A DNA stretch of 64,000 bases from CAIUGU01 sp965279735 (GTDB lineage: Bacteria; Pseudomonadota; Gammaproteobacteria; Steroidobacterales; Steroidobacteraceae): the NCBI GenBank assembly GCA_965279735.1, contig OZ257260.1, forward strand, positions 2,108,001 through 2,172,000, in the 5' to 3' direction. Shown in pieces: positions 1 through 9,606 of this stretch. The position numbers and the translations under genes were made by a program. The stretch's first letter is position 1. Each line of letters starts with the position of its first letter. A model generated the notes under the pieces. That model searched no databases. It was not told where the DNA came from and was given only the letters and a program-made list of their open reading frames with translations.

Positions 1-2
1 GT

Positions 3-836
3 GTCGAGGGCATCGAACATATCGATCGGGTGATCGACATCGACCAGAGCCCGATCGGCCGGACACCCCGTTCGAATCCGGCAACGTATACGGGGCTGTT
101 CACACCCATCCGCGAGATCTTTGCGGAAGTACCGGAATCGCGGGCACGAGGCTATGAACCCGGACGCTTCAGTTTCAACGTGAAGGGCGGCCGCTGCGAA
201 GCCTGCGAAGGCGATGGCGTCATCAAGGTCGAGATGCACTTCCTGCCTGACGTGTATGTCCCGTGCGATGTCTGCAAGGGTCGGCGCTACAACCGGGAAA
301 CGCTCGAGATCCGTTACAAGGGCAGGAACATCAGCGAAGTGCTGGAGATGACCATCGAGGACGCACTCGAATTCTTCCGCCCCGTGCCCACGGTCTACAC
401 GCGGCTGCAGACGCTCATGGACGTCGGCCTGTCGTACCTCAAGCTGGGCCAGAACGCGACGACACTTTCGGGGGGCGAAGCCCAGCGCGTGAAGCTTGCG
501 AAGGAACTCTCGAAGCGGGCAACCGGCCGGACGCTCTACATCCTGGACGAGCCCACTACGGGACTGCATTTCCACGACATCGAGCAGTTGCTGGCCGTCC
601 TGCACCGGCTGCGCGACGAAGGCAACACCATCGTGGTGATCGAACACAATCTGGACGTCATCAAGACTGCAGACTGGATCATCGACCTGGGACCGGAGGG
701 CGGGAATGGCGGTGGCGAAATCCTGGCTGTCGGACGCCCCGAAGACATCGTCCAGGAGAAGGCTTCATATACGGGCCACTATCTGAAACCCGTTCTCGAA
801 AGAGCCCGGCCGCGCAAGGAGCGCAAACGGGCCTGA
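3..836 (+). CDS. uvrA: Excinuclease ABC subunit A, C-terminal part (partial)
   Basis: C-terminal 277 residues of the UvrA ATPase, which finds bulky DNA lesions as a dimer and loads UvrB in nucleotide excision repair. The frame is open from base 3, so the start lies left of the window. Visible are a zinc-binding CEAC...CDVC pair (about residues 65-90 of the fragment), the ABC signature [10 protein letters not shown], Walker [14 protein letters not shown] and the IEHN switch histidine. These belong to the second ATPase domain. It ends 6 bases before a convergent acetyltransferase gene. uvrA also lies a few genes from rplQ in Pseudomonas, so the neighbourhood is conserved. Confidence 0.98.
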   Translation, partial: VEGIEHIDRVIDIDQSPIGRTPRSNPATYTGLFTPIREIFAEVPESRARGYEPGRFSFNVKGGRCEACEGDGVIKVEMHFLPDVYVPCDVCKGRRYNRETLEIRYKGRNISEVLEMTIEDALEFFRPVPTVYTRLQTLMDVGLSYLKLGQNATTLSGGEAQRVKLAKELSKRATGRTLYILDEPTTGLHFHDIEQLLAVLHRLRDEGNTIVVIEHNLDVIKTADWIIDLGPEGGNGGGEILAVGRPEDIVQEKASYTGHYLKPVLERARPRKERKRA

Positions 837-842
837 GCGGCG

Positions 843-1358
843 TCAGGCTTTGGGCGACTGGAAAACGTGGCGGACTTCTCCATTCGCCACCGATTCCCGG
901 TAACGACCGCCCGTGTACTTGCCGATCACCGTTCTCCAGAACGCCAATGCACCCGTATTGCGCAGGAACTCGATGATTTCCCAACGGCCCGCAAAGCGGC
1001 TGAAGATCAGTATGGCGGCACTCGCCCCTACCCCCAGCCGGCGGACATCGGCGGTCACGAAGAATTCGGCCAGGCGAAAATCGAGTTCCGCGCGCCGGTT
1101 GACGGGCGGACGGCTCACCAGCGCAAAACCCACCGGTCGGTTGTTCTGCAGGATGACGAGCGGATGCGAACTGTCGTCGGCGAACCAGCGTGCCATGAGA
1201 TCCGGCTCGCGATCGGCGAATTGACCCGCCTTGCCGAACGCCGGAAACATGCCGGTATTCATGCTGGCGCTGGTCAGATCAGCAAGGTACTCGCCATAGG
1301 CACGCTGGATCCATTCACGATCCATCGAATCCCGCGCGTCCCTGATGCTTACGGTCAT
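843..1358 (-). CDS. GNAT-family N-acetyltransferase
   Basis: 171-residue single-domain protein with a GNAT fold. It opens with the typical beta1 segment MTVSIRDARD, has a central strand PLVILQNNRPVGFALV, and a motif-A-like loop VRRLGVGASAAILIF (a variant of the Q/R-x-x-G-x-G/A acetyl-CoA loop). The substrate cannot be told. The frame extends upstream to a GTG at 1466, but that start lies inside a 9-bp hairpin. The ATG at 1358 begins where GNAT domains usually begin; an ATG at 1415 is an alternative. Confidence 0.75.
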   Translation of the reverse strand: MTVSIRDARDSMDREWIQRAYGEYLADLTSASMNTGMFPAFGKAGQFADREPDLMARWFADDSSHPLVILQNNRPVGFALVSRPPVNRRAELDFRLAEFFVTADVRRLGVGASAAILIFSRFAGRWEIIEFLRNTGALAFWRTVIGKYTGGRYRESVANGEVRHVFQSPKA

Positions 1359-1455
1359 GAGTTGGGGCTGGACCCAATTACCTGTGCCGGTTGGCGCAGG
1401 CTGGAAAAGAAACATATCGAAACCGGACGCCCGTCCGGCCGGCGCAAGTATACAC

Positions 1456-1478
1456 CGGGCGGGCACGAGGCCCGCCCG
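1456..1478 (-). terminator. GC-rich hairpin after the alanine-rich lipoprotein gene
   Basis: Perfect 9-bp stem (1456-1464 with 1470-1478) and a 5-base loop, starting 10 bases past the stop codon of the lipoprotein gene on the minus strand. No U-tract follows, so it may be an RNA-stabilising 3' hairpin rather than a strict intrinsic terminator. A TATACT hexamer at 1448-1453 just beyond it could be the -10 of the acetyltransferase gene. Confidence 0.5.
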
Positions 1479-1488
1479 ATGTCAGCGA

Positions 1489-1779
1489 TCACTGCGCGGG
1501 AGTGACGGCTTCCTTCGCAGCTTCGCCAGCTTCCTTGGCAGCTTCGCCTGCAGCAGCGGCGGCATCGCCAGCGGCAGCAGCAGCGTCGGAAGCAGCTTCA
1601 CCGACAGCGGCACCAGCAGCAGAAGCTGCATCGCCTGCAGCAGCGGCCGCATCGGAAGCAGCCTCACCGGCAGCGGCAGCAGCATCCTGCGCAGCTTCAA
1701 CCGGTGCGGATTCCTGACCACCACATGCGCTCAACGAGAGCGCGAGCACGAGTGCGCTCAAAGCAACTTTTGCGTTCAT
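1489..1779 (-). CDS. Small alanine-rich lipoprotein
   Basis: 96 residues from the ATG at 1779. The protein starts MNAKVALSALVLALSLSAC, a lipoprotein signal peptide with lipobox LSAC, so the mature protein should begin with a lipidated cysteine followed by GGQE. The rest is low complexity: 11-residue-like units built from AAAAGEAASDA and AAGDAASAAGA, ending in GEAAKEAGEAAKEA. This would form a long amphipathic alanine helix in the manner of Lpp-like or entericidin-like surface proteins. No enzymatic domain; function unknown. A -10-like TAGAAT lies about 105 bases upstream and a GC hairpin follows the stop. Confidence 0.8.
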   Translation of the reverse strand: MNAKVALSALVLALSLSACGGQESAPVEAAQDAAAAAGEAASDAAAAAGDAASAAGAAVGEAASDAAAAAGDAAAAAGEAAKEAGEAAKEAVTPAQ

Positions 1780-1885
1780 GAGAATCTGTACCCCGAGGTT
1801 TGAATGAAAAGCGGACACCTTGAGTTCGCAACCGGAGTCATATCACCATTTTGCGACACGGCTCCAGCGACGATTACGGCGGGGG

Positions 1886-1914
1886 ATTCTAGAAGGTTTC
1901 ATTTGCCTTTGAAA
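1886..1914 (-). promoter_or_regulatory. Candidate sigma70 promoter for the alanine-rich lipoprotein
   Basis: On the minus strand, TTTCAA (1909-1914), a 17-base spacer and TAGAAT (1886-1891). The -10 is good and the spacing ideal; the -35 matches consensus at only three positions. It lies about 105 bases before the lipoprotein ATG. The rest of the 1780-1993 gap shows nothing else recognisable. Confidence 0.4.
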
Positions 1915-1993
1915 CAGCCGATGCGCGTTCCGTACTGGATTTCAAGCTGTTTTCGCTATCGCAGAATTGACGAAAAATTCACAATTCAATCCT

Positions 1994-2386
1994 TCACTGC
2001 TTCTTCAGGAGATCCCGGATTTCCTCGAGCAGCACTTCCTGGCGCGGCGGTGCGGCTGGCGCAGCTTCCGCCTTGCGCTTCACGCGATTGATGAGCTTGA
2101 CCACCATGAAGATCGCAAACGCGACGATGGCAAAATCGAAGACCGTCTGCAGGAAGGATCCGTAGTTGATCGTGACTGCTTCCGCACCCTCCCGGATGGC
2201 GGGCAGCGTGACGGCAAGCTTGGTGAAATCGACACCGCCGATCACGTAGCCGAGCGGTGGAGTGATGAGATCGGTCACTGCGGACGTCACGATCTTGCCG
2301 AAGGCTGCGCCAATCACCACACCCACGGCCATGTCGACGACGTTGCCCTTGACCGCAAATTCCTTGAACTCTTTGCCGATGCTCAT
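1994..2386 (-). CDS. mscL: Large-conductance mechanosensitive channel MscL
   Basis: 130-residue inner-membrane channel that opens under membrane tension to release solutes during hypo-osmotic shock. It has the family start [26 protein letters not shown], a first transmembrane helix at about 15-45 with the pore-lining [14 protein letters not shown] pattern, a periplasmic loop, a second helix around 75-100 ([18 protein letters not shown]) and a charged cytoplasmic bundle ending [11 protein letters not shown]. Length is normal (E. coli 136). An SD-like GGAGAG precedes the ATG. It is likely a single-gene unit because a strong terminator separates it from rplQ. Confidence 0.97.
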   Translation of the reverse strand: MSIGKEFKEFAVKGNVVDMAVGVVIGAAFGKIVTSAVTDLITPPLGYVIGGVDFTKLAVTLPAIREGAEAVTINYGSFLQTVFDFAIVAFAIFMVVKLINRVKRKAEAAPAAPPRQEVLLEEIRDLLKKQ

Positions 2387-2510
2387 GCGGAACTCTCCTC
2401 ACCTTGTTGTCAAACGGATTCAATCCGGGTCCGGAGCCGGCCTTAGGCAGCCGAACGTCTGGCTGAACAATAAAGCAGATCAGTGGCTCCCGATAGCCGT
2501 TTCCCGCGGA

Positions 2511-2539
2511 CAAAAAAAAGCCGGGCTGATGCCCGGCTT
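2511..2539 (-). terminator. Intrinsic terminator of the ribosomal protein block
   Basis: On the minus strand, a 9-bp stem AAGCCGGGC/GCCCGGCTT (2518-2526 with 2531-2539) with a 4-base loop is followed at once by eight T. It lies 29 bases past the rplQ stop and is the only clear Rho-independent terminator seen in the run from rpsL to rplQ. Confidence 0.93.
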
Positions 2540-2568
2540 CTGTTTTCCGCGAGTCAGGTCTTCCTGGC

Positions 2569-3114
2569 TCAATCTTTCTTTGCAGCCTTTTTCGCAGCCT
2601 TCTTCTTCGGCGCCTTCGGTTTTTCGTCTGCAGCTTTCGCTGCTACCGGTGCCTCGGCATCGTCGCTCTTTGCCTTAGGCTTAGCAGGCTTCTTGGCGGC
2701 CGGAGCCTTCTTGCCCTTGGGCGCTGCGTCGTCCTTGTCCGAGGCTTCAGTCTTCGCAGGCTGATCGACCAGTTGCATCAATGCCATCGGCGCCGAATCG
2801 CCGGGGCGTTCTTCCATTTTCAGGATGCGCGTATAGCCACCCGGACGTGCCTTGTAACGGGGCCCGAGAATCTCGAACAGCTTCTCGACAATGCCGTCAT
2901 CGCGCAGCTGGGCGAATGCAAGGCGCCGATTGGCCTGGCTGTCAGCCTTGCCAAGCGTGATCAGGGGCTCGACGACGCGACGCAGCTCCTTGGCCTTGGG
3001 AACCGTCGTGCGGATCGTCTCGTGCATGAGCAACGAGGCGGCCATGTTACGAAGCATCGCCCGGCGATGCGGCGCGTTGCGGCTGAGCTGCCGCCCTGAA
3101 AGTTGATGACGCAT
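2569..3114 (-). CDS. rplQ: 50S ribosomal protein L17 (bL17) with long basic tail
   Basis: 181 residues. The first ~115 are canonical bL17 ([56 protein letters not shown]), which sits near the polypeptide exit side of the 50S subunit. The last ~60 residues are a Lys/Ala/Pro tail (repeats like [15 protein letters not shown]) ending [12 protein letters not shown]. coli L17 is 127 residues, so the tail is an addition. Last gene of the alpha operon, 22 bases after rpoA. Confidence 0.98.
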   Translation of the reverse strand: MRHQLSGRQLSRNAPHRRAMLRNMAASLLMHETIRTTVPKAKELRRVVEPLITLGKADSQANRRLAFAQLRDDGIVEKLFEILGPRYKARPGGYTRILKMEERPGDSAPMALMQLVDQPAKTEASDKDDAAPKGKKAPAAKKPAKPKAKSDDAEAPVAAKAADEKPKAPKKKAAKKAAKKD

Positions 3115-3136
3115 GATTCTTCTCTAGATATTCAGT

Positions 3137-4141
3137 TCAGACGGCTTCGCGCTCGTCATCGCGCTTGAGGCTCACGGGCGGCCAGCTGTCGAGGCGCATG
3201 CCGAGAGACAGGCCGTGGCTCTCGAGGACTTCCTTGATCTCGGTGAGCGACTTCTTGCCGAGGTTCGGCGTACGCAGCAACTCGACTTCCGTCCGCTGCA
3301 CGAGGTCACCGATGTAGTGGATGTTCTCGGCCTTGAGGCAGTTGGCGCTGCGAACCGTCAACTCCAGCTCGTCGACCGGACGCAGCAGGATCGGATCGAA
3401 TGTCTGCTCCGCGGACTTGGCCGAGCCTTCGTCCTGGCCCTGCAGATCGACGAACACGGACAGCTGGTCCTTGAGGATCGAGCCGGCGCGGCGGATCGCT
3501 TCTTCAGGATCGATCGTACCGTTGGTCTCGATATCGATGATCAGCTTGTCGAGGTTGGTCCGCTGCTCCACGCGCGCGCTTTCCACCGTGTACGTGACAC
3601 GGCGGATCGGGCTGAACGATGCATCGAGCTGCAGCCGGCCGATCGGGCCGCTGGATTCCTCGAACGTCGCCGTCTGCACCGCCGGACGATAGCCGCGGCC
3701 GCGCTCGACTTTCAGCGTCATGTTGAGCTCGCCGGCCTTTGTCAGGTTGGCGATGACGAGATCCGGATTGATGACTTCGACATCATGATCCAGCTGGATG
3801 TCGCCCGCAGTCACGGGGCCAGGGCCCTTCTTGTGGAGGCGCAGCTCGGCGAGATCGCGGGTGTTGAGACGGATGGCAACCAGCTTCAGGTTGAGCAGGA
3901 TGTCGACGACATCTTCCTGCACGCCCTCGATGCTGGTGTACTCGTGCAGCACGCCATCGATCTCCGCTTCCGTGATCGCAGCGCCCGGCATTGAGGAAAG
4001 AAGCACGCGCCGCAAGGCGTTGCCCAGTGTGTGACCAAAACCGCGCTCGAAAGGCTCGATGACAACGCGCGCATGACGCGGCGCAGTCGGCGTGACCTTG
4101 ACGACTCGGGGCTTCAGGAATTCGGCGACGGGTGACTGCAT
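3137..4141 (-). CDS. rpoA: RNA polymerase subunit alpha
   Basis: 334 residues. The N-terminal dimerisation/assembly domain (about 1-235: [31 protein letters not shown] pattern, LLSSMPG) and C-terminal domain (about 255-325: [27 protein letters not shown]) bind UP elements and activators. Start chosen at the ATG at 4141 ([14 protein letters not shown], matching other alpha subunits): a good SD AAGGTGAGG lies just before it, and an in-frame GTG three codons upstream overlaps that SD. It lies between rpsD (76 bases) and rplQ (22 bases). Confidence 0.99.
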   Translation of the reverse strand: MQSPVAEFLKPRVVKVTPTAPRHARVVIEPFERGFGHTLGNALRRVLLSSMPGAAITEAEIDGVLHEYTSIEGVQEDVVDILLNLKLVAIRLNTRDLAELRLHKKGPGPVTAGDIQLDHDVEVINPDLVIANLTKAGELNMTLKVERGRGYRPAVQTATFEESSGPIGRLQLDASFSPIRRVTYTVESARVEQRTNLDKLIIDIETNGTIDPEEAIRRAGSILKDQLSVFVDLQGQDEGSAKSAEQTFDPILLRPVDELELTVRSANCLKAENIHYIGDLVQRTEVELLRTPNLGKKSLTEIKEVLESHGLSLGMRLDSWPPVSLKRDDEREAV

Positions 4142-4217
4142 GGACCTCACCTTAGGATTTCAGTGGACGGGGCACCGGCCGCAAAAGCTGCGGCAGCCAC
4201 CCCATCGCAGATTCGGA

Positions 4218-4841
4218 TTACTTCGAGTAAAGCTCGACGACGAGGTTTTCGTTGATGTCGGGCAGGATATCCCCGCGTTCAGGCAATGCCTTCAGCACGC
4301 CCGAGAATTTCTTGTCATCGACTTCGACCCATTCCGGAAAACCGACCTGGGCCTTGATCTGCAGTGCTGCCTGGATACGCAGCTGTTTCTGTGCCTTTTC
4401 GCGCACGGCAATGACATCGCCGCCCTTGCACTGGTACGACGCGATATTCACCACTTCGCCGTTCACGGCGATCGACTTGTGGCTGACGAGCTGACGAGCT
4501 TCCGTACGGGTGGAAGCGAAGCCCATGCGGTACACGACGTTGTCTAGCCGGCCTTCCAGCATCTTCAGCAGCGTTTCGCCCGTGGCGCCCGGACGACCGG
4601 AAGCCTTTTCGTAGTAGTTGCGGAACTGCCGCTCGAGCACGCCGTACATGCGGCGCAGCTTCTGCTTTTCGCGCAGCTGGATGCCGTAGCCGGACAGACG
4701 CGACTTGCGCTCGCCCTTGACGCCACCCGGAGGCACTTCAAGCTTGCACTTGGATTCAAGCGACTTGACGCCGCTCTTCAGGAACAGGTCAGTGCCTTCG
4801 CGACGCGAGAGCTTGCACTTGGGACCGAGGTAACGAGCCAT
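4218..4841 (-). CDS. rpsD: 30S ribosomal protein S4 (uS4)
   Basis: 207 residues, normal length. Starts [24 protein letters not shown] and contains an S4 RNA-binding domain at about 98-160 ([34 protein letters not shown]). It binds the 16S 5' domain early in 30S assembly; in E. coli it is also the translational repressor of this operon. Lies between rpsK (21 bases) and rpoA in the usual alpha order. Confidence 0.99.
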   Translation of the reverse strand: MARYLGPKCKLSRREGTDLFLKSGVKSLESKCKLEVPPGGVKGERKSRLSGYGIQLREKQKLRRMYGVLERQFRNYYEKASGRPGATGETLLKMLEGRLDNVVYRMGFASTRTEARQLVSHKSIAVNGEVVNIASYQCKGGDVIAVREKAQKQLRIQAALQIKAQVGFPEWVEVDDKKFSGVLKALPERGDILPDINENLVVELYSK

Positions 4842-4862
4842 GGGGTTGAGTTCCTTGAAAGC

Positions 4863-5276
4863 CTAGACGCGGCGCTTCTTGGGCGGCCGGCAGCCGTTGT
4901 GCGGGATCGGCGTGACATCCGAAATATTGGTGATCTTGAGGCCGCACGCATTCAACGCACGGACAGCCGATTCGCGGCCAGGGCCCGGGCCCTTGACGCG
5001 CACTTCGACCATCTTCACGCCATGCTCCTGGGCGGCAACACCGGCCTTCTCGGAAGCAACCTGAGCGGCGAATGGCGTGCTCTTGCGCGAACCACGGAAG
5101 CCGCAGCCACCGGATGTCGCCCACGACAGCACGTTGCCCTGACGATCCGTGATCGTGATGATCGTGTTGTTGAAGGACGCATGGATATGGGCGATCCCAT
5201 CGGTCACATGCTTCTTGACCTTCTTGCGTGCCTTGCCGCCCGCTGCCGCTCCGGCCGCCTGCTTCTGTTCAGCCAT
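4863..5276 (-). CDS. rpsK: 30S ribosomal protein S11 (uS11)
   Basis: 137 residues; binds the 30S platform next to the E site. Core motifs are [45 protein letters not shown] and the C-terminal [23 protein letters not shown]. The N-terminus has an Ala/Gly/Lys-rich stretch ([17 protein letters not shown]) about 8 residues longer than in E. coli. 92 bases after rpsM. Confidence 0.99.
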   Translation of the reverse strand: MAEQKQAAGAAAGGKARKKVKKHVTDGIAHIHASFNNTIITITDRQGNVLSWATSGGCGFRGSRKSTPFAAQVASEKAGVAAQEHGVKMVEVRVKGPGPGRESAVRALNACGLKITNISDVTPIPHNGCRPPKKRRV

Positions 5277-5368
5277 AAATATCGATCAACCCGTGAGAAA
5301 AACTTCTTGAATCCGGAAACTCTGCCACTCCCGCAAGGCCTCTTCAGCCCGCTGCAGGAGGGTTCACC

Positions 5369-5749
5369 TTAAGCCTTGCCCGGAGGCGCGTTGGTCTTGA
5401 CCGCTGCCTTGCGCGGGCCCTTTCGGGTGCGCGCGTTGGTGCGGGTCCGCTGGCCATGCATGGGCAGGCCACGGCGATGACGCACACCCCGGTAGCAGCC
5501 CAGGTCCATGAGCCGCTTGATGTTCATGGAGACTTCCCGGCGCAGGTCACCTTCAACCGTCAGCCGGCTGATCTGGGCACGCAGGGCAGTCACCTCGACA
5601 TCGGTGAGGTCCTTGACCTTGGTTTCCCGCTTCACGCCAGCAGCGTCACAGGCCTTCTGGGCCTGGGTTCGGCCAACGCCGAAAATATGGGTGAGGCCCA
5701 CCCATACGTGCTTGTTCATCGGAATATTGACGCCGGCTATACGAGCCAT
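5369..5749 (-). CDS. rpsM: 30S ribosomal protein S13 (uS13)
   Basis: 126 residues; head protein contacting the P-site tRNA and, via bridges, the 50S subunit. Start [31 protein letters not shown] and the basic tail [20 protein letters not shown] are diagnostic. First gene of the alpha operon: a promoter-like pair lies at 5783-5811 and a GC hairpin at 5763-5781 directly before its SD. Confidence 0.99.
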   Translation of the reverse strand: MARIAGVNIPMNKHVWVGLTHIFGVGRTQAQKACDAAGVKRETKVKDLTDVEVTALRAQISRLTVEGDLRREVSMNIKRLMDLGCYRGVRHRRGLPMHGQRTRTNARTRKGPRKAAVKTNAPPGKA

Positions 5750-5762
5750 TGCAAACTCTCTC

Positions 5763-5781
5763 CCCGCGTCGAAAAGCGCGG
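5763..5781 (-). promoter_or_regulatory. Hairpin in the alpha-operon leader
   Basis: On the minus-strand RNA, CCGCG and CGCGG pair around a 9-base loop immediately before the GGGGAGAG SD of rpsM. In E. coli, S4 represses the alpha operon by binding a pseudoknot at this place. Whether this short leader folds into the same pseudoknot was not established here. Confidence 0.5.
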
Positions 5782-5782
5782 A

Positions 5783-5811
5783 ATTCTAACCTTAAAAACC
5801 TATCTACTCAA
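5783..5811 (-). promoter_or_regulatory. Candidate alpha-operon promoter
   Basis: On the minus strand, TTGAGT (5806-5811), a 17-base spacer, TAGAAT (5783-5788) and a GC-rich discriminator TCCGCGC. It sits in the 90-base rpmJ-rpsM gap, the same location as the E. coli alpha promoter. Expected start near 5775. Confidence 0.65.
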
Positions 5812-5839
5812 TGCCTTAAGTGCCCGAACCCGTCCCTGA

Positions 5840-5956
5840 TCAGCCCTGGCGCTGCTTGTGGCGGGCGTCGGACGAACAGATCACGTAGATCACGCGTCGC
5901 CGACGCACGATCTTGCAGTTCTTGCAGATTTTCTTGACCGAGGCACGTACCTTCAC
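5840..5956 (-). CDS. rpmJ: 50S ribosomal protein L36 (bL36), zinc-binding form
   Basis: 38-residue protein that starts with GTG at 5956 ([15 protein letters not shown]...) preceded by the SD AGGAGA at a 6-base distance, and ends [11 protein letters not shown] at 5840. Cysteines 11, 14 and 27 and histidine 33 make the C-C-C-H zinc ribbon of the C+ form. Length equals E. coli RpmJ. It lies 23 bases after secY, the conserved end of the spc operon. Too short for usual gene-length cutoffs. Confidence 0.97.
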   Translation of the reverse strand: MKVRASVKKICKNCKIVRRRRVIYVICSSDARHKQRQG

Positions 5957-5979
5957 AATTCTCTCCTGCTACCTGAGGC

Positions 5980-7317
5980 CTAACTGTTGGGGCGGCCATA
6001 GCCGCGCAGATTGGCCTTCTTCATCAGACCTTCGTACTGGTGCGACATCAGATGCGCCGCCACCTGGGCCTGGAAATCCATGATCACCACGACCATGATC
6101 ATCAGCGACGTGCCGCCGAAGTAAAAAGGCACGCTGAACCGCGAAATCAGGAACTCGGGCAGCAGGCATACCAGCGTCACATACAGGGCACCCCAGACCG
6201 TCAACCGCGTCAGGACCTTGTCGATGTACTCGCCGGTCTGCTGGCCCGGGCGAATTCCCGGAATGAACGCTCCTGACTTCTTCAGGTTGTCGGCCGTTTC
6301 CCGCGAGTTGAAGACGAGTGCCGTGTAGAAGAAGCAGAAGAAAATGATCAGGCCGCCGTACAACACCATGTGAGCGGGTTGTCCCGGGGTCATGGCAGCC
6401 GAAATGGACTGCAGCCAGCCGAGGCCCTGCGCAGTGCCGAACCAGCTGGCGATCGTGGCCGGGAACAGCAGCAGGCTCGAGGCGAAAATCGGCGGAATCA
6501 CGCCCGACATGTTCAACTTGAACGGCAGGTGCGTGCTCTGGCCGGCAAACATCTTGCGTCCCTGCTGGCGCTTCGCGTAGTTCACCTGGATGCGCCGCTG
6601 ACCCCGCTCCACGAAGACGACGAAAGCCGTGACGGCGACAATCATCAGGATGATGACCAGCGCGATGCCTGCATTCATTTCCCCGGTGCGGACCAGTTCC
6701 AGCGAGCCGCCGATGGCCGCTGGCAGACCCGCAACGATGCCTGCGAGAATGATCATCGAAATGCCGTTGCCGAGACCGCGCTCGGTGATCTGCTCGCCCA
6801 GCCACATCAGGAACATCGTTCCAGTCACCAGCGTGACGGTCGCGATGAAGACGAAGCCCATTCCAGGATTGATGACCACGCCCTGGTTCTGGAAGGCCAC
6901 CGAAGCACCCCAGCCCTGGAACAACGCCAGGCCAATGGTGCCAATGCGCGTGTACTGCGTCAGACGGCGCCGGCCGGACTCGCCTTCCTTCTTGATGGCC
7001 GCCAGCGAAGGCACCACCACCGCCATCATCTGCACGATGATGGAAGCTGAAATGTAGGGCATGACGCCGAGCGCGAAAATCGACAGTCTCTGCAACGCTC
7101 CGCCGGAGAACATGTTGAACATCGACAGGATCGTGCCCTGCTGCTGCTCGAAGAAACGCGCGAGCGCGATCGGATCGATGCCCGGCACGGGAATGAACGT
7201 GCCGATGCGATACACGATGAGGCCGCCCAGCAGGAAGAACAGCCGCTGGCGCAACTCGGCAAAGCGAGTCATCTCGCCGAAGGCGGCGAGCGGAGTTGCT
7301 GAAAGCGACTTGGCCAC
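5980..7317 (-). CDS. secY: Protein translocase channel subunit SecY
   Basis: 445 residues with ten predicted transmembrane helices; forms the SecYEG channel for protein export and membrane insertion. Seen: [16 protein letters not shown] near the first periplasmic loop, the plug region [27 protein letters not shown], and the cytoplasmic loop [20 protein letters not shown]. Length matches E. coli (443). Located between rplO and rpmJ as in other spc operons; its partner secE is also in this window (33445-33822). Confidence 0.99.
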   Translation of the reverse strand: MAKSLSATPLAAFGEMTRFAELRQRLFFLLGGLIVYRIGTFIPVPGIDPIALARFFEQQQGTILSMFNMFSGGALQRLSIFALGVMPYISASIIVQMMAVVVPSLAAIKKEGESGRRRLTQYTRIGTIGLALFQGWGASVAFQNQGVVINPGMGFVFIATVTLVTGTMFLMWLGEQITERGLGNGISMIILAGIVAGLPAAIGGSLELVRTGEMNAGIALVIILMIVAVTAFVVFVERGQRRIQVNYAKRQQGRKMFAGQSTHLPFKLNMSGVIPPIFASSLLLFPATIASWFGTAQGLGWLQSISAAMTPGQPAHMVLYGGLIIFFCFFYTALVFNSRETADNLKKSGAFIPGIRPGQQTGEYIDKVLTRLTVWGALYVTLVCLLPEFLISRFSVPFYFGGTSLMIMVVVIMDFQAQVAAHLMSHQYEGLMKKANLRGYGRPNS

Positions 7318-7354
7318 TGTTGTCCCGGGTTACCTTAATGAACGACGGAAGGCC

Positions 7355-7861
7355 TCAAGCCTTCTTGCCGGCCTTCTTGTCAGCCTTGGGCTTCGCAACC
7401 AGCTTGGCTGCGGGCTTCGGTGCTTCCAGAGCCTCGACTTTGCCGCCCGCGGCTTCGATCGCTGCAAGCGCGCCCTTTGTTGCATGAATGCCCTTCACCG
7501 TGACTGCCCGGGAGATCTCACCCGACGACACGATCCGTGCACGCAATGCCTGCGCATCGACCACGCCCGCCTTCTTCAGCGAGTCGAGATCAATCACGTT
7601 GCCTTCGACCTTCGCGAGTTCGGAGACACGGACTTCCGCAACGGTAGGCGAGACCTTCGAGCGGAAGCCGACCTTCGGCAAACGGCGCTGCAGCGGCATC
7701 TGGCCGCCTTCGAAACCGACCTTGTGGTAGCCGCCCTTGCGGGCGCGCTGACCCTTCACGCCGCGTCCGCAGGTCTTGCCCTGGCCGGCCGATGCGCCAC
7801 GACCCACACGCAAGCGCGTCTTCTTGCTGCCAGGTGCGGGTGAAAGAGTGTTGAGTCGCAT
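7355..7861 (-). CDS. rplO: 50S ribosomal protein L15 (uL15) with C-terminal extension
   Basis: 168 residues from the ATG at 7861 ([22 protein letters not shown]). The glycine/arginine-rich N-terminal rRNA-binding extension [17 protein letters not shown] and central [18 protein letters not shown] are diagnostic. E. coli L15 is 144 residues; the extra residues form a C-terminal Ala/Lys/Pro tail ending [12 protein letters not shown]. Lies 70 bases after rpmD. Confidence 0.98.
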   Translation of the reverse strand: MRLNTLSPAPGSKKTRLRVGRGASAGQGKTCGRGVKGQRARKGGYHKVGFEGGQMPLQRRLPKVGFRSKVSPTVAEVRVSELAKVEGNVIDLDSLKKAGVVDAQALRARIVSSGEISRAVTVKGIHATKGALAAIEAAGGKVEALEAPKPAAKLVAKPKADKKAGKKA

Positions 7862-7931
7862 GATGCTACCTGTATCCAAAATTCTTGAGTCGTGAGTCGT
7901 CAGAACGGCTGTTCCGGCAGTTCACGTTGCC

Positions 7932-8126
7932 TCAGGCTTCTTCCACCTTCAGGAGGTGGTTGGCAGCCCGGATCATGCCGCGATTCTCCGGCGTATCGAT
8001 GACCATGACGGTGTCACGGATGCGCCGCAGCCCCAGGCCGCGCACCGAGGCACGATGACTCTGCAGCTGACCAAACACACTCTTGATGAGCGTGACCTTT
8101 ACCGTCTTCGCTTTTGCATTGTCCAT
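7932..8126 (-). CDS. rpmD: 50S ribosomal protein L30 (uL30)
   Basis: 64 residues from ATG 8126 ([20 protein letters not shown]); core motif [39 protein letters not shown] is diagnostic. An in-frame TTG at 8135 overlaps the rpsE stop codon and could extend it by three residues. The gene follows rpsE by 5 bases, so translation is probably coupled. Confidence 0.97.
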   Translation of the reverse strand: MDNAKAKTVKVTLIKSVFGQLQSHRASVRGLGLRRIRDTVMVIDTPENRGMIRAANHLLKVEEA

Positions 8127-8131
8127 GATGT

Positions 8132-8638
8132 TCAACCCAGGATGTCTTCAATGCGCTTGCCGCGCTTCGCCGCGACGTCCTCGGGAGAACGCAGCTTCGC
8201 CAGTGCGTCCATCGTGGCGCGCACGACGTTGATCGGGTTGCGCGAACCGTAGCACTTCGCCAGGACGTTCTTGACACCCGCGCATTCAAATACTGCGCGC
8301 ATGCTGCCTCCGGCGATCACGCCGGTACCGTCAGCGGCGGGCTGCATGTACACGCGCGTGGTGCCGTGCTTGCCGTTTGCAGCGTAGTGCAGCGTGGAGC
8401 TCTTCAGGCTCACGTTGCCCATGTTCTTGCGGGCCGCCTGCATGGCCTTCTGGATGGCGACCGGCACTTCACGCGCCTTGCCGTAACCGAAGCCCACGCG
8501 GCCGTTGCCGTCGCCCACGACGGTCAGGGCCGTGAAGCCAAACTGGCGTCCACCCTTGACGACCTTGGCGACGCGATTGACGGCGACAAGCTTCTCGATG
8601 AAGTCATCCGCCGACGCAGCCTTTTCAACTCTTGCCAT
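8132..8638 (-). CDS. rpsE: 30S ribosomal protein S5 (uS5)
   Basis: 168 residues. N-terminal double-stranded RNA-binding domain ([40 protein letters not shown]) and C-terminal S5 fold ([26 protein letters not shown]). It sits at the mRNA entry and contributes to decoding accuracy. The spectinomycin-contact loop (VVKGGR) looks wild type. Lies between rplR (32 bases) and rpmD. Confidence 0.99.
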   Translation of the reverse strand: MARVEKAASADDFIEKLVAVNRVAKVVKGGRQFGFTALTVVGDGNGRVGFGYGKAREVPVAIQKAMQAARKNMGNVSLKSSTLHYAANGKHGTTRVYMQPAADGTGVIAGGSMRAVFECAGVKNVLAKCYGSRNPINVVRATMDALAKLRSPEDVAAKRGKRIEDILG

Positions 8639-8670
8639 TCGCTTTGTATCCTAGATTTGGAACGCGAGGT

Positions 8671-9021
8671 TCAGAACTCGAGTCCGTTTTCGCGCGCGGC
8701 ATCGGCCAGGGCCTTGATGCGACCGTGATACTTGAATCCCGACCGGTCGAATGCGACACGCGTGATGCCCGCAGCCTTCGCCTTCTCCGCAATCGATTTG
8801 CCGACGGCAGCCGCCGCCGTGGCATTGCCCGTACCCTTGAGGGCTTCCCGCACGCTTTTTTCCAGCGTTGAGGAAGACGCCAGCACCTTCGACTGCGGGT
8901 CGAAAATCTGCGCGTAGATATGCTGCGATGTGCGATGCACCGACAGCCGCAGGACCTTGAGCTCCCGCAGCTTGGCACGACCGCGCGTAGCGCGCCGCAG
9001 ACGACTCTCTTTCTTGTCCAT
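8671..9021 (-). CDS. rplR: 50S ribosomal protein L18 (uL18)
   Basis: 116 residues; binds 5S rRNA with L5 and L25 in the central protuberance. Starts [21 protein letters not shown]; conserved [18 protein letters not shown] and [28 protein letters not shown] end. Lies between rplF (11 bases) and rpsE. Confidence 0.99.
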   Translation of the reverse strand: MDKKESRLRRATRGRAKLRELKVLRLSVHRTSQHIYAQIFDPQSKVLASSSTLEKSVREALKGTGNATAAAAVGKSIAEKAKAAGITRVAFDRSGFKYHGRIKALADAARENGLEF

Positions 9022-9032
9022 TGCCTATAGCC

Positions 9033-9566
9033 TCACTTCTTCTTGGCTTCCTTGAGTTCGATACGCTCACCGGCGTACCGAACGCCCTTGCCCTTGTAGG
9101 GCTCGGGGGGGCGAAAGCCACGAATATCCGCGGCAACCTGGCCGACCTTCTGCCGGTCATTGCCCTTGATGATGATTTCAGTCTGGCTCGGGGTCTCGAT
9201 CGTGATGCCTTCCGGGCTCACGTAGACCACCGGATGCGAAAAGCCCAGCGTGAGATTCAGGTTCTTGCCCTGCGCCTGCGCACGATAACCAACGCCGACC
9301 AGTTCGAGCTTCTTCTCGTAACCCTTGGTGACGCCGGTAACGAGATTTGCAAGATGCGCACGCGTGGAACCCGCGGCCATATCCAGCTCGCGCGAGTCAT
9401 TGGCCTTCTCGACCGTCAGGAAGCCGGCTTCCTGGACGATCTTGAGTCCCTGTCGCAGAGCAAGGCTCAGCGTGCCCTTCGCACCCTTGATGGTGATGGC
9501 TTCGTCGGTCACCGTCGCCGTGACGCCCTGGGGCAGCGGGACCGGTTGTTTTGCTACTCGTGACAT
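9033..9566 (-). CDS. rplF: 50S ribosomal protein L6 (uL6)
   Basis: 177 residues from ATG 9566 ([15 protein letters not shown]), identical in length to E. coli L6; upstream in-frame codons to 9638 do not resemble L6. Two repeated domains; the C-terminal signature [24 protein letters not shown] is clear. Binds 23S helix 97 near the factor-binding site. 40 bases after rpsH. Confidence 0.98.
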   Translation of the reverse strand: MSRVAKQPVPLPQGVTATVTDEAITIKGAKGTLSLALRQGLKIVQEAGFLTVEKANDSRELDMAAGSTRAHLANLVTGVTKGYEKKLELVGVGYRAQAQGKNLNLTLGFSHPVVYVSPEGITIETPSQTEIIIKGNDRQKVGQVAADIRGFRPPEPYKGKGVRYAGERIELKEAKKK

Positions 9567-9606
9567 ATCTTGAGGACTCTGTAGGTTGCGATGAGGGGGC
9601 CGCGCA

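Noticed and set aside
1391..1717. Alanine/serine-rich plus-strand frames over the lipoprotein gene
   Set aside because: Artefact of the alanine repeat DNA; the minus frame has a lipobox signal peptide and a proper start.
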